A DNA stretch of 64,000 nt, taken from NCBI GenBank assembly GCA_028291545.1, contig JAQGHR010000164.1:1-64000 (forward strand). The letters are read 5' to 3'. This stretch comes from Planctomycetota bacterium. GTDB taxonomy: Bacteria > Planctomycetota > Planctomycetia > Isosphaerales > Isosphaeraceae. Positions 40,705 to 50,454 of the stretch are shown piece by piece. A model generated the notes under the pieces. The model was given only the letters and a program-made list of their open reading frames with translations, was not told the DNA's origin and did no database searches. Position 1 is the first letter of the stretch; the number at the start of each line of letters is the position of its first letter. The translations under genes and the position numbers were made by a program.

Positions 40705-41757
40705 ATGAAATGGTACAAACGCGGAACGCGTCTCGTCCTGATCCCGATCGTTGCGGTTTTGCTCAGCCTGAGCGGGGCGCCCGCCGAGCCGGGACCGACG
40801 GTCCAGGCCGTGAAAGGATGGACCAAGGGCCAGGGCTGGGGCTGGATCTGGGGCAAGGATGACGAGATCGGCAGCCTGAACGCAATGACCGACGCCTCAA
40901 GGTCGGCGGCCCTCTCGATCGCCAAGAAGGGCGAAGTCTTCGACCTGGGGATGACCTATTCCCGTCGCTCGTTCAAATGGCCGGGCCATAGCCCCGGGGA
41001 AATCCTCACGTTCCGCAGCCCCGACGGGATCGACCGGATGAGGGATAAGGACGCTCCTCCGGAATCGATCAACCCCGAGAAGGTGCTCTGGCATTCGGCG
41101 GCACTCTTCATCAACGACAACGTCGCGACTCAAATTGACGGCCTGGGCCATATCACGGCGGGGGAGGACTATCACTGGTACAACGGCTTCAAGGAGGCCG
41201 ATTGGGGCGGCGACTGGGGGCCTCGTAAGTGTGATGCAACCACCATTCCACCCATCGTCGCTCGGGGCATCCTGATTGACGTCGCCGCTTACAAAAAAGT
41301 GGTAGTCTTACCGGGACATACGGCAATCTCGACCCAGGATCTCAAGGACACCCTCGCGTGGGAAGGCGTCTCGATCCGCCCTGGGGATGTTGTGCTCGTC
41401 CGCACCGGCACCGGGCAATTTTGGGGTGAGGAGGGCGCGGATCATGAAAAAATTGCAGAGCACGACAGCGCGGGCCCGGATCTGGCGGCCACAAAATGGC
41501 TTGTCGCGGAAATGGGAGCCATGATGGTCGGGTCGGACACGAGCGGTTATGAAGTGAATCCTGCCCCTGCGAAAAGCGGGTCCCACATCCCGGTGCATCG
41601 CTATCTGCTCGTCGATCAGGGGGTTCATATCGGCGAATTCCACAATCTTGAGGGGCTCAGCCGGGCGAAGGCGTACGAGTTTTGCTACATGGCCATGACG
41701 AACAAGATCAAGGGAACGGCCGCGGGCTTCGCGCTTCGTCCGGTGGCGATGCGTTAG
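40705..41757 (+). CDS. secreted cyclase-family (kynurenine formamidase-like) hydrolase
   Basis: A 350-residue protein of the putative cyclase family (PF04199), whose known members hydrolyse N-formylkynurenine or similar amides using a metal centre. A signal peptide (MKWYKRGTRLVLIPIVAVLL) indicates export. 'WGKDDEIGSLNAMTDASRSA', 'FINDNVATQIDGLGHI' (metal-site region, with Gln where many members have His), 'ILIDVAAYKKVVVLPG', 'SIRPGDVVLVRTGTGQFWGE' and 'HRYLLVDQGVHIGEFHNLEG' follow the family. ATG 40705 has GAGG upstream. The substrate cannot be assigned; no tryptophan-degradation genes are near. Confidence 0.85.
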   Translation: MKWYKRGTRLVLIPIVAVLLSLSGAPAEPGPTVQAVKGWTKGQGWGWIWGKDDEIGSLNAMTDASRSAALSIAKKGEVFDLGMTYSRRSFKWPGHSPGEILTFRSPDGIDRMRDKDAPPESINPEKVLWHSAALFINDNVATQIDGLGHITAGEDYHWYNGFKEADWGGDWGPRKCDATTIPPIVARGILIDVAAYKKVVVLPGHTAISTQDLKDTLAWEGVSIRPGDVVLVRTGTGQFWGEEGADHEKIAEHDSAGPDLAATKWLVAEMGAMMVGSDTSGYEVNPAPAKSGSHIPVHRYLLVDQGVHIGEFHNLEGLSRAKAYEFCYMAMTNKIKGTAAGFALRPVAMR

Positions 41758-41773
41758 GCAACCGGCCCGAATC

Positions 41774-41803
41774 TTGACGTTGTTCACGGTTTTAGTGCAG
41801 TAT
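41774..41803 (+). promoter_or_regulatory. possible promoter for small secreted protein
   Basis: TTGACG at 41774-41779 and CAGTAT at 41798-41803 with an 18-base spacer, about 50 bases before the ATG at 41854. The -10 box is weak. Confidence 0.35.
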
Positions 41804-41853
41804 GGACCCCGCGGGGGAGCACGCATCTCCCCTGCTCACCGTGAGAGGCACCT

Positions 41854-42270
41854 ATGTTGAAGAGCATTCGTTTCTGGAGTCTGGCGGCCTTCGGTCTGCT
41901 GGCGGCGGTCGGGACTCCGGCGGCCTTCGGCCAGGGAGTGATCGTGTATGGACCGACTCCGGTGCCAACGGCCTACTCCGTTCCGGTGCGGACCGTTGTG
42001 ACTCGATCGTACGTGACCAGGACTCCCATCGGACCGACGGCTTATGTCGCGCCGGCACCTTACTACGTCGTGGCTCCTGGCCGTCAGGTGGTCACAACGA
42101 CCACAGTGGTCCCGGACACGACGTACGTGCCAACGACGACCTATCTTCCGGCCGCGACGCAGACGATCCTGACCGATCCGGCCCTGACACCGGTTGGATA
42201 CGAGATCATCCGGCCGAACGGGCGCGTCAAGGTGGTCTACCCGAGGCGTGTCTACCGCTACGGGTATTGA
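41854..42270 (+). CDS. small secreted Thr/Val/Tyr-rich protein
   Basis: I do not recognise a function. The 138-residue product has a signal peptide ending near 'GTPAAFGQG'. The mature part is dominated by Val, Thr, Pro and Tyr: 'VIVYGPTPVPTAYSVPVR', 'VVTTTTVVPDTTYVPTTTYL', then a short 'PVGYEIIRPNGRVKVVYPRR' ending in 'VYRYGY'. Such low-complexity, beta-prone secreted proteins are common in planctomycetes and may be wall- or surface-associated. GAGAGG precedes the ATG and a hairpin terminator follows, so it is probably a single-gene unit. Confidence 0.8.
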   Translation: MLKSIRFWSLAAFGLLAAVGTPAAFGQGVIVYGPTPVPTAYSVPVRTVVTRSYVTRTPIGPTAYVAPAPYYVVAPGRQVVTTTTVVPDTTYVPTTTYLPAATQTILTDPALTPVGYEIIRPNGRVKVVYPRRVYRYGY

Positions 42271-42330
42271 GTCGAGGGATGGTGAGGGCCGTGCCGATAG
42301 GGTAAGACATCACTGGCGAGGAATCAGACG

Positions 42331-42375
42331 GCCGGACCTCGGGTCGCTCATTGGCCCGAAGTCCGGCATTCCTTT
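42331..42375 (+). terminator. terminator after small secreted protein
   Basis: GCCGGAC-c-TCGGG (42331-42343) pairs with CCCGA-a-GTCCGGC (42355-42367) apart from one C/A mismatch. A T-rich stretch ATTCCTTTCGTTTCG follows. It separates the secreted gene from cysK. Confidence 0.5.
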
Positions 42376-42402
42376 CGTTTCGATCGATCAGGAGTGTGAG
42401 GC

Positions 42403-43368
<966 letters not shown>

Positions 43369-43490
43369 TTGGAGATCGAGCCAGCAAGACCGCCTAGCCA
43401 GAGGAGTAAGGAGAGAGGGCGGAAGCAAGTCGCTCTCCAATTCCCCTCCTCTTGCTCGGCCGCTTGTCGATGCGATCCTCCATCTTCACC

Positions 43491-43934
43491 ATGCTGCACG
43501 AGACGACGCTGCTCATCCCCGCCCCAATCCAGGCCGCGATGGTCGCGCACTGCCTCCGCGAAGCCCCTCTGGAATGCTGCGGCGTCCTCGGCGGCAACGG
43601 GCGAACCGTGGATTCGTTCTACCCGCTCCGCAATGCGAAGCAGAGTGAGACGCGCTATGAAGCGGATGCGACGGAGGTGATCCGCGCCGTGGTCGAGCTC
43701 CGAGGGCGCGGGGCGGAGTTTGTGGCGATCTATCATTCGCATCCCAAGTGGCAAGCCGTGCCCAGCCAGACCGACCTGAACGAGAACCACTACGGAGACT
43801 TGCCGCGAATCATCGTCTCGCTGCTGGGCGAAACGCCGGAAGTCCGCGCCTGGCGACTCGATCCCGAGAACTACGAGGAAATCCCCGTGACGGTTGTTCC
43901 GACGCAGGTTGAACCTACGGCCGGGACGGGCTAA
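43491..43934 (+). CDS. M67 (JAMM/Mec-type) metallopeptidase
   Basis: A 147-residue single-domain JAMM protease. Glu in 'APLECCGVLGG' and the zinc motif H-S-H-P then x6-S-x2-D in 'YHSHPKWQAVPSQTDLNE' are complete. Bacterial relatives such as Mec cleave residues from the C-terminus of ubiquitin-like sulfur carriers, for example cysteine from CysO. Following cysK supports a role in cysteine or sulfur-carrier metabolism; this is inference from position. ATG 43491 starts at the homologous part; ATG 43470 and a start at 43452 are in frame. No ThiS/CysO/MoaD-like gene is next to it. Confidence 0.85.
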   Translation: MLHETTLLIPAPIQAAMVAHCLREAPLECCGVLGGNGRTVDSFYPLRNAKQSETRYEADATEVIRAVVELRGRGAEFVAIYHSHPKWQAVPSQTDLNENHYGDLPRIIVSLLGETPEVRAWRLDPENYEEIPVTVVPTQVEPTAGTG

Positions 43935-43985
43935 ACTGCTCGTCTCTTTCGACGGAATCACCGTAACTCCCGACCGAGTGGACCG

Positions 43986-44435
43986 ATGCAGCGCACCCTG
44001 ATCATCCTGAAGCCGGACTGTGTTCAGCGTCGTCTCGTGGGCGAAATCCTGGGGCGACTCGAGGCCAAGGGCCTGACCCTGGCGGCTCTGAAGCTCATAC
44101 AAGTCGATCGCAGCCTGGCTGAAAAGCACTACGCGGAGCACAAGGATCGACCCTTCTTCGGCGGCCTGATCGATTTCATCACGGGGGGCCCCGTGCTCGT
44201 CGGCATCGTCTCCGGGCCGGAGGCCGTGACGGTCGTCCGCAAGATGCTGGGCAAGACCAACGGCGTCGAGGCCGAACCCGGCACGATTCGCGGCGACTTC
44301 TCCAGCAGCAAGCAGAACAATCTCGTCCACGGCAGCGACAGCCCCGAGTCCGCCGCGCGGGAAGTCGCTCTCTGGTTCACTCCGGGCGAGATCGTCGATT
44401 ACGAGCTCGCGGGTAGCCAATGGGTCGTGGGATGA
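43986..44435 (+). CDS. ndk: nucleoside diphosphate kinase
   Basis: A 149-residue enzyme that transfers phosphate between NTPs and NDPs through a phosphohistidine. 'RTLIILKPDCVQRRLVGEIL', 'HYAEHKDRPFFGGLIDFITG' and the active-site His in 'NNLVHGSDSPESAAREV' are intact, and the length is typical. The stop overlaps the start of a small membrane-protein gene by ATGA. Confidence 0.95.
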   Translation: MQRTLIILKPDCVQRRLVGEILGRLEAKGLTLAALKLIQVDRSLAEKHYAEHKDRPFFGGLIDFITGGPVLVGIVSGPEAVTVVRKMLGKTNGVEAEPGTIRGDFSSSKQNNLVHGSDSPESAAREVALWFTPGEIVDYELAGSQWVVG

Positions 44436-44743
44436 GTGGATCGACGAACCCGACGAGCGGCCGGAGGTCGAAAAAGCCCCGACCGAATCCGTTCTACATC
44501 CTGCTGATCCTGGTGAGCACCCTGTTCGCGATCACGGTGATGGGCTACCTCGTGGGTCCGTTCGTGGAGCGACAGGCCCTCGAACGCCCCGGCGCGGGGC
44601 CCTCTCCGCTCTCCAGAGCACTGGCCGCATGGTTCGAGCGGAAGGGCGTCGTTGCGTTAGCGATGGAGCTTGTCGCCATGCTGGTACTGGGAGTGCTGGC
44701 GATGGCGACGGATCGATATTTCTCGCCGCCGAGAACGCTCTGA
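44432..44743 (+). CDS. small two-helix membrane protein
   Basis: An unrecognised 103-residue protein with a basic N-terminus (KKPRPN), a membrane helix at about 22-46 ('FYILLILVSTLFAITVMGYL') and a second near 75-95 ('VVALAMELVAMLVLGVLAMA'), joined by a Pro-rich loop. ATG 44432 overlaps the ndk stop by four bases, which suggests translational coupling; a start four codons earlier at 44420 is possible. Confidence 0.7.
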   Translation: MSGSTNPTSGRRSKKPRPNPFYILLILVSTLFAITVMGYLVGPFVERQALERPGAGPSPLSRALAAWFERKGVVALAMELVAMLVLGVLAMATDRYFSPPRTL

Positions 44744-44896
44744 GCCCAGTCCCTTTCAGGCAGGTCAGAATGAAGAGATGCTGCGTCGACTCCGGGCGTC
44801 GTGCAAGTAATCGCTGCCACCAAAGCCATCAGTTCGGCGGACGATGAGTCGTAATCGGGCGTTCTGGGCATTGTCCCTGTCACGGAGAGACCCGCG

Positions 44897-46915
44897 ATGG
44901 CCGCCAAGGACGTGGAACGGGAGGCCGCTCGATTGCGGGCCGAGATTGACAAGCATAACCAGCTCTACTACGTCGATGCCGCGCCCGAGATCAGCGACAA
45001 GGAATATGACAAGCTCCTGAAGAGTCTCGAAGCGATCGAGGCGGAACATCCGGAACTCATCACGCCCGAGAGCCCGACTCAGCGCGTCGGCGGGCAGCCG
45101 ATCGAGGGATTCACGCAGGTCCGGCACGCGGTGCCGATGCTCTCCATCGAGAACACGTATAACGAAGGAGAGATTCGCGAATGGGATATCCGGGTCCGCA
45201 AGGCGCTGAATAGCACCGACGCGGTTCGTTATGTGGTCGAGTTGAAGGTCGACGGGGTGGCCGTATCGCTGCGTTACGAGACGGGGAAACTCGCGCTCGG
45301 CGCGACGCGGGGCGACGGCGAGACGGGCGACGACATCACGGCCAATATCCGGACGGTGAGGGGCATTCCCTTGACCCTGGCCGATGACCCGCCGCCGCTG
45401 CTGGAAGTGCGCGGCGAGGTGTACATGACGAACGCGGAACTCATCCGCCTCAATGAGTTGAGAGTCGCGGAGGAATTGAAGCCGTTCGAGAATCCGAGGA
45501 ACTCGACCGCGGGTTCGCTGAAGCTGCTCGATCCGCGCCTCTGTGCCCAGAGGCGCCTCCAGTTCGTCGCGCATGGCCTGGGTGAAGTCTCAGGCGTGAA
45601 GATCGCGACCTATTCGGAAACGCTCGGGTGCATCAAGCGCTGGGGCATTCCGGTCACGCCGCATTCGGCCATTTATGGGAGCATCGAGGAAGTCATCGCC
45701 CATGCGAAGCGATGGGAAAGCGAGCGGAACAAGCTGGATTTTCAGACCGACGGCCTCGTCATCAAGGTCGACGACCTGGGCCAGCGCCAGATCCTGGGCT
45801 ATCGCAGCAAGAGCCCGAGATGGGTCATCGCGTTCAAGTATGAGGCGGAGCAAGCGGTATCAAAAGTGCTGGACATCACCGTGCAGATCGGCAAGACGGG
45901 CAAGCTCACTCCGGTAGCCGATTTGACGCCCGTCCGGCTCGCGGGGACCACCGTGAAGCGGGCCACCTTGCATAATGCGGACGAGATCGCGCGCAAGGAT
46001 ATTCGCATCGGGGACACCGTCGTCATCCAGAAAGCCGGGGAGATCATCCCGCAAGTCGTCCGCGTGGAGGTGGACGCGAGGACCGGAGACGAGCGCCCCT
46101 ACGTGTTTCCCTCCACCTGCCCGAGTTGCGGAGCGTCGGTGGTCCGTCATCCGGAAGAAGTTGATTATCGTTGCACCAGCCCCCCCTGGAATTGCCCGGC
46201 TCAGTTGGAAGAGATCATCCGCTGGTATGCGCACCGCGACGCTATGGACATCGACAATCTGGGCGAGAAAATCATCCATCAGCTCGTGCGACAAAAGCTG
46301 GTCACCGGCCTCGCGGACCTCTATCGCCTGGATGAAGCCACGCTGGCCGATCTGGAACGCATGGGGAAGAAATCCGCCGCGAACCTGGTCGCGGCCATCG
46401 CGTCAAGCAAGGTACGGACGCTCGATCGTTTCTTGACGGGACTGACGATTCGTCACGTCGGCACCCGCGTCTCGGAGGTTCTTGCAGCGCGATTCGGCAC
46501 AGTTGACTCGCTGCGAAATGCATCGCTGGAAACGCTGGAGTCGGTCCCTGAAATCGGCCCGGTGGTCGCGAAAAGCGTGTATGAGTTCTTCCACAACGCT
46601 GCCAACGTGAAGGCGATCGACGATTTGCTGGCAGTTGGGGTCGACCCCCAGCCGCCGGCCAAGCCGACGGCGAGCGCGGGGCATCTCCCCCTCTCAGGTA
46701 AGTCGCTCGTCATCACGGGGACGCTTCCCAGGCTGTCGAGGGCAGAGGCGGAGGCACTGATCAAGAGCGCGGGAGGGAAGGTGACGGGATCGGTGTCCAA
46801 GAGCACGAGTTATGTCCTCGTCGGCGAGGAGGCCGGCAGCAAACTCGAGAAGGCCAAGCAACTCGGGATCCCGACCCTTGACGAGGCGGCCCTGGAAGCG
46901 ATGCTGGAGCAGTAA
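44897..46915 (+). CDS. ligA: NAD-dependent DNA ligase LigA
   Basis: A complete 672-residue replicative ligase that seals nicks with NAD+. Domain Ia with 'HNQLYYVDAAPEISDKEYDK', adenylation Lys in 'VELKVDGVAVSLRYE' (about residue 116), OB domain, a four-Cys zinc finger (CPSC, then C, then 'WNCPAQLE'), helix-hairpin-helix repeats with 'NLGEKIIHQLVRQKLV' and 'ESVPEIGPVVAKSVYEFF', and a C-terminal BRCT domain from 'LSGKSLVITGTLPRLSRAEA'. GGAGAG precedes ATG 44897. Length and order are normal. Confidence 0.96.
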   Translation: MAAKDVEREAARLRAEIDKHNQLYYVDAAPEISDKEYDKLLKSLEAIEAEHPELITPESPTQRVGGQPIEGFTQVRHAVPMLSIENTYNEGEIREWDIRVRKALNSTDAVRYVVELKVDGVAVSLRYETGKLALGATRGDGETGDDITANIRTVRGIPLTLADDPPPLLEVRGEVYMTNAELIRLNELRVAEELKPFENPRNSTAGSLKLLDPRLCAQRRLQFVAHGLGEVSGVKIATYSETLGCIKRWGIPVTPHSAIYGSIEEVIAHAKRWESERNKLDFQTDGLVIKVDDLGQRQILGYRSKSPRWVIAFKYEAEQAVSKVLDITVQIGKTGKLTPVADLTPVRLAGTTVKRATLHNADEIARKDIRIGDTVVIQKAGEIIPQVVRVEVDARTGDERPYVFPSTCPSCGASVVRHPEEVDYRCTSPPWNCPAQLEEIIRWYAHRDAMDIDNLGEKIIHQLVRQKLVTGLADLYRLDEATLADLERMGKKSAANLVAAIASSKVRTLDRFLTGLTIRHVGTRVSEVLAARFGTVDSLRNASLETLESVPEIGPVVAKSVYEFFHNAANVKAIDDLLAVGVDPQPPAKPTASAGHLPLSGKSLVITGTLPRLSRAEAEALIKSAGGKVTGSVSKSTSYVLVGEEAGSKLEKAKQLGIPTLDEAALEAMLEQ

Positions 46916-46956
46916 GCGTTCGGCACAACCCGTCTCGGTGACGCGAGGTTCACGCG

Positions 46957-48582
46957 ATGATCCCTCCCTCGAACGACACCACGGAACGGGATGACCCCGT
47001 GTCGACTCAGGTCGACAATGCGGCCAGACAGGCCGCCGATCCGCCTCCACCCAGCACCATGTCCAGCCTCGACCCGTTCGCCACGCGCATCCATGCGCCG
47101 GGGACTCTCGATGCGTCGACGCTACCCTGGCACCCGGCATCGAAGGTGGAGCCCACTCCCACAATCTCGCTCACCACCGGAATCGGTTCGGATTTTGGAA
47201 AGTATGAACTCCTGGCCGAGATCGGTCGTGGAGGGATGGGAGTCGTCTACAAGGCGAGACAGAAGGGGCTGGATCGCCTGGTCGCCATCAAGATGATCCT
47301 CGGTCATCATCTGGCCGAGACCGACCACGTGGAGCGGTTCTACGTCGAAGCGCGGGCGGCGGCGGCGCTGCAAGACCCCCATGTCGTGGCGATCCATGAT
47401 GTCGGCGAGATCGATGGTCAACACTATTTCGCGATGGAGTTCATCGACGGCCCCAGCCTCGCGCAAGCGATTCGGGAAAAGGCGGTCGACTTCGACGAGG
47501 CGGCGCGCCTGACCGCGATCGTGGCCCGCGCGGTCGGCCGGCTCCACTCTCGCGGAATCATCCATCGGGATCTGAAGCCGTCGAACATCCTGCTCGATGG
47601 CGAGAGGCGCCCCTACGTCACGGATTTCGGCCTGGTCAAACTCCTGGAAGGATCGAGTCAGGCCACGTGCGCGGGCACGATTCTCGGGACGCCGAGTTAC
47701 ATGTCCCCCGAACAGGCCGAAGGGAGAGCCGAGGAGGTCGGCCCGAAGTCGGACGTCTACAGCCTCGGAGCGATCCTGTACGACCTGCTCACCGGCCGCC
47801 CTCCGTTCGCCGAACCGACACCCATGGAAACACTTACCCAGGTGCTCGGGCGCGACCCGACGCCTCCTCGGCTGATCCACCCTCGCGTCCCGGTCGCGCT
47901 CGAATTGATCTGCTTGAAGTGCCTGGAGAAGAAGCCCGGCGACCGATACGATTCGGCCGAGGCTCTCGCCGCCGACCTGGAGCGTCACCTCAAGGGCGAC
48001 GACGTGTTCGCTCACCCCGCGGGATGGTGGTTACGCGTTCGTCGGTGGGCGAGGCGGGAGCCGGCCCTGGCCTCGCGCCTGGGTGGGCTGGGGCTGTGTC
48101 TTGCGGTGGCGCAGGTAAATTACCAGGTCATGCATCCCGGCCCGCTCTCGACTCATCTCGAGATCATGGGCCTGCTCGCCCTCTGGCTGGGCGCCTCCTG
48201 GATCTACCAACGATGGCTGCGAAAGGGCCGGCACGCCGATGCCATCCACACGGCCTGGGCCGCGACGGATGTGGGGCTATTGACCGCCGTCCTGTTCATC
48301 GATAATGCCATGATCAGCCCCTTGATCAGCGGTTACCCCCTGCTCGTCGCGGGCTCCGGACTCTGGTTTCGGGTGCCTCTGGTCTGGGCGACGACCGCCA
48401 TGGCCGAGGTGTGTTACGCGGTTCTCGTCCTCGCCGCGCTCGCTCGCGACGGCTCCCTGCAACATCCCGCGCACCATTTCATGTGCATGGTCACCCTCGG
48501 CGTCCTCGGCCTCGTGATCATCACGCTGGTCAAGCGTATCCACGTCTTAACACGTTATCAGGAGAGAACATTAGCCGGATAA
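46957..48582 (+). CDS. Ser/Thr protein kinase with C-terminal membrane helices, copy 1
   Basis: A 541-residue Hanks-type kinase. Residues 1-80 are Pro/Thr-rich and disordered. The kinase domain (about 82-345) has the Gly loop 'IGRGGMGVVYKARQKG', Lys in 'VAIKMIL', 'IIHRDLKPSNILLD' near 200, DFG in 'VTDFGLVKLLEG', 'GTPSYMSPEQAEGRAEEVG' and 'SDVYSLGAILYDLLTG'. The C-terminal part (about 370-525) has four to five membrane helices and no external sensor domain. It is followed 94 bases later by a close paralogue with the same layout. Confidence 0.92.
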   Translation: MIPPSNDTTERDDPVSTQVDNAARQAADPPPPSTMSSLDPFATRIHAPGTLDASTLPWHPASKVEPTPTISLTTGIGSDFGKYELLAEIGRGGMGVVYKARQKGLDRLVAIKMILGHHLAETDHVERFYVEARAAAALQDPHVVAIHDVGEIDGQHYFAMEFIDGPSLAQAIREKAVDFDEAARLTAIVARAVGRLHSRGIIHRDLKPSNILLDGERRPYVTDFGLVKLLEGSSQATCAGTILGTPSYMSPEQAEGRAEEVGPKSDVYSLGAILYDLLTGRPPFAEPTPMETLTQVLGRDPTPPRLIHPRVPVALELICLKCLEKKPGDRYDSAEALAADLERHLKGDDVFAHPAGWWLRVRRWARREPALASRLGGLGLCLAVAQVNYQVMHPGPLSTHLEIMGLLALWLGASWIYQRWLRKGRHADAIHTAWAATDVGLLTAVLFIDNAMISPLISGYPLLVAGSGLWFRVPLVWATTAMAEVCYAVLVLAALARDGSLQHPAHHFMCMVTLGVLGLVIITLVKRIHVLTRYQERTLAG

Positions 48583-48585
48583 TTC

Positions 48586-48603
48586 GGCGGAGCACGATCC
48601 GCC
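48586..48603 (+). terminator. small hairpin between tandem kinase genes
   Basis: GGCGGA (48586-48591), loop GCACGA, TCCGCC (48598-48603), four bases after the stop of kinase 1. It is short and has no clean T-run, so it may only weaken read-through. Confidence 0.3.
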
Positions 48604-48676
48604 GTGGCATATTTCCTCACGATTGCCGAGAATGGTCCCGTCTCGTTCGTCGCCGTTGCGGACCGAGGGTCGATTG

Positions 48677-50347
48677 ATGCCGTCTCCCCCTGAAACGGAA
48701 GGCTCGCCCCGGTTCATAGCGCCGGAACCCGACCTCGATCTCGCCCATCCGGATGAGCCGCCCACCCTGGGCCCGGGGGGATTGAGTCGTTCGAGTCCAT
48801 CGAGCGATGAGGATCTCGGGATGCGATTCTCACCGGACCTTGAGTTCGGCGCATCGCGTCTGAGCGCCAGGACGACGGCGATCTGGCCGGACCCGTCGGC
48901 CTCGCGAGCCGCGGCCGGTCGTGCGGTGATGGGGCCGGACAGCCCGGCCGCGTTCGGCAACTACGAACTGCTCCGAGAGGTCGGACGAGGTGGGATGGGC
49001 GTCGTCTACAAGGCCCGCCAGCGCGGGTTGGACCGGCTCGTCGCCATCAAAATGATCCTGGCAAGCCATCTGGCGAACGCCGATCAGGTCGAGCGTTTCT
49101 ACGCGGAGGCCCGGGCGGCCGCGAAGCTGCAAGACCCGCACGTCGTGGCGATTCATGACGTGGGCGAGATCCAGGGCCAGCACTACTTCGCGATGGAGTT
49201 CATCGACGGCCCCAGCCTCGCACAGAAGCTGAATGCCGGGCCGATTGACCCGCGAGACGCCGCGAAGTTGGTGGCGATCGTGGCCCGCGCCGTCGATCGA
49301 CTGCACGCTCGGGGGATCGTCCACCGAGATTTGAAGCCCTCGAACATCTTGCTCGACACCACCGGCCGGCCCTTCGTGACCGACTTCGGGCTGGCGAAGA
49401 TGTTCTCGGGGGATCGGCCCGAAACCTACTCGAACGCCATCGTCGGCACGCCGAGTTACATGGCCCCCGAGCAGGCCGCCGGGCGTAAGACGGAAGTCGG
49501 CCCACTGAGCGATGTCTATAGCCTCGGTGCGATCTTGTATGAACTCCTGACCGGGCGCCCTCCATTCGAAGAGAGGAACCCACTGGACACCCTGGTTCAG
49601 GTCCTGGAGAGCGAGCCGACTCCGCCCTCGCGAATCCGCCAGGGTCTGCCCAAGACCCTGGAATGGATCTGCCTCAAATGCCTTGAGAAATCGCCCGGAG
49701 AGCGCTACGCCTCGGCCGAAGCGTTGGCCAAGGACCTCGAACGGTTCCTGACAGGCGAGATCGTCGAGGCCCGGAAGCTGGGCGTCTGGCCGTTGCTGCG
49801 GAGGTGGTCGAGGCGCGAGCCGTCGCTCGTCACGCGGCTGAGCGCGATGGCCATCTGTGTCTCCGTGCTCCAGCTCGATCAGTTCTTCCGCGAAAACTTC
49901 GACCGCTCGGTCAACCGCCGCGTCCTGATCGTGCTGGGGCTCGGCACGCTCACGTCGCTATCGTTCCAGGGCCTGCTCAAGCGCGAACGCTGGTCGACCC
50001 TGGCGCGATACGCCTGGGCGACCGCGGACGTCGCCCTCTTCACCACGCTGGTCCTGCTCATCGAGGGGCTTCAGACCTCGATCGTCGCTGGCTTCTTCCT
50101 ACTGGTCGCCGCCTCGGGGCTCTGGTTTCGTGAGCGCCTCGTTGTCTACACGACGGCCCTGGCCGTGATTTCTTACGGCTTACTCGTCGGAGAGGAAACC
50201 ACCCGACTACCCGCACTCAGGCTCCAGAACCTGCACCTGCACGTTCTGTTCATGGCCTTGCTCTCCGTCTCCGGCCTCATCGTGGCCTACCAGGTCAAGC
50301 GTGTGCGGGCGCTCAGCCAGTATTACGAACATCGGCCCCTTCCGTGA
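48677..50347 (+). CDS. Ser/Thr protein kinase with C-terminal membrane helices, copy 2
   Basis: A 556-residue paralogue of the previous kinase: disordered acidic N-terminus, kinase domain (about 90-350) with 'VGRGGMGVVYKARQRGLDRL', 'VHRDLKPSNILLDTTG' near 214, 'VTDFGLAKMFSG' and 'GTPSYMAPEQAAGRKTEVG', then a 'RRWSRREPSLVTRLSAMAIC' joint shared with copy 1 ('RRWARREPALASRLGGLGLC') and four to five membrane helices. ATG 48677 has GAGGG eight bases upstream, better than ATG 48632 or TTG 48623. The two kinases probably arose by tandem duplication and may phosphorylate each other or shared targets; substrates are unknown. Confidence 0.92.
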   Translation: MPSPPETEGSPRFIAPEPDLDLAHPDEPPTLGPGGLSRSSPSSDEDLGMRFSPDLEFGASRLSARTTAIWPDPSASRAAAGRAVMGPDSPAAFGNYELLREVGRGGMGVVYKARQRGLDRLVAIKMILASHLANADQVERFYAEARAAAKLQDPHVVAIHDVGEIQGQHYFAMEFIDGPSLAQKLNAGPIDPRDAAKLVAIVARAVDRLHARGIVHRDLKPSNILLDTTGRPFVTDFGLAKMFSGDRPETYSNAIVGTPSYMAPEQAAGRKTEVGPLSDVYSLGAILYELLTGRPPFEERNPLDTLVQVLESEPTPPSRIRQGLPKTLEWICLKCLEKSPGERYASAEALAKDLERFLTGEIVEARKLGVWPLLRRWSRREPSLVTRLSAMAICVSVLQLDQFFRENFDRSVNRRVLIVLGLGTLTSLSFQGLLKRERWSTLARYAWATADVALFTTLVLLIEGLQTSIVAGFFLLVAASGLWFRERLVVYTTALAVISYGLLVGEETTRLPALRLQNLHLHVLFMALLSVSGLIVAYQVKRVRALSQYYEHRPLP

Positions 50348-50383
50348 GACACTCCGGCTCGCTGACTATAAGGTGACCATCGA

Positions 50384-50421
50384 TTCGAGATGATCTGATG
50401 TTAAGATCAGATCATCTCGAA
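50384..50421. terminator. perfect 16-base hairpin between convergent genes
   Basis: TTCGAGATGATCTGAT (50384-50399), loop GTTAAG, ATCAGATCATCTCGAA (50406-50421). It lies between the kinase 2 stop (50347) and the surface-protein stop (50455). It shares the TTCGAGAT/ATCTCGAA arms with the hairpin at 24621-24653. Confidence 0.65.
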
Positions 50422-50454
50422 CCTCAGGCGTGTGCAATCTTCAACGCCGCGATC

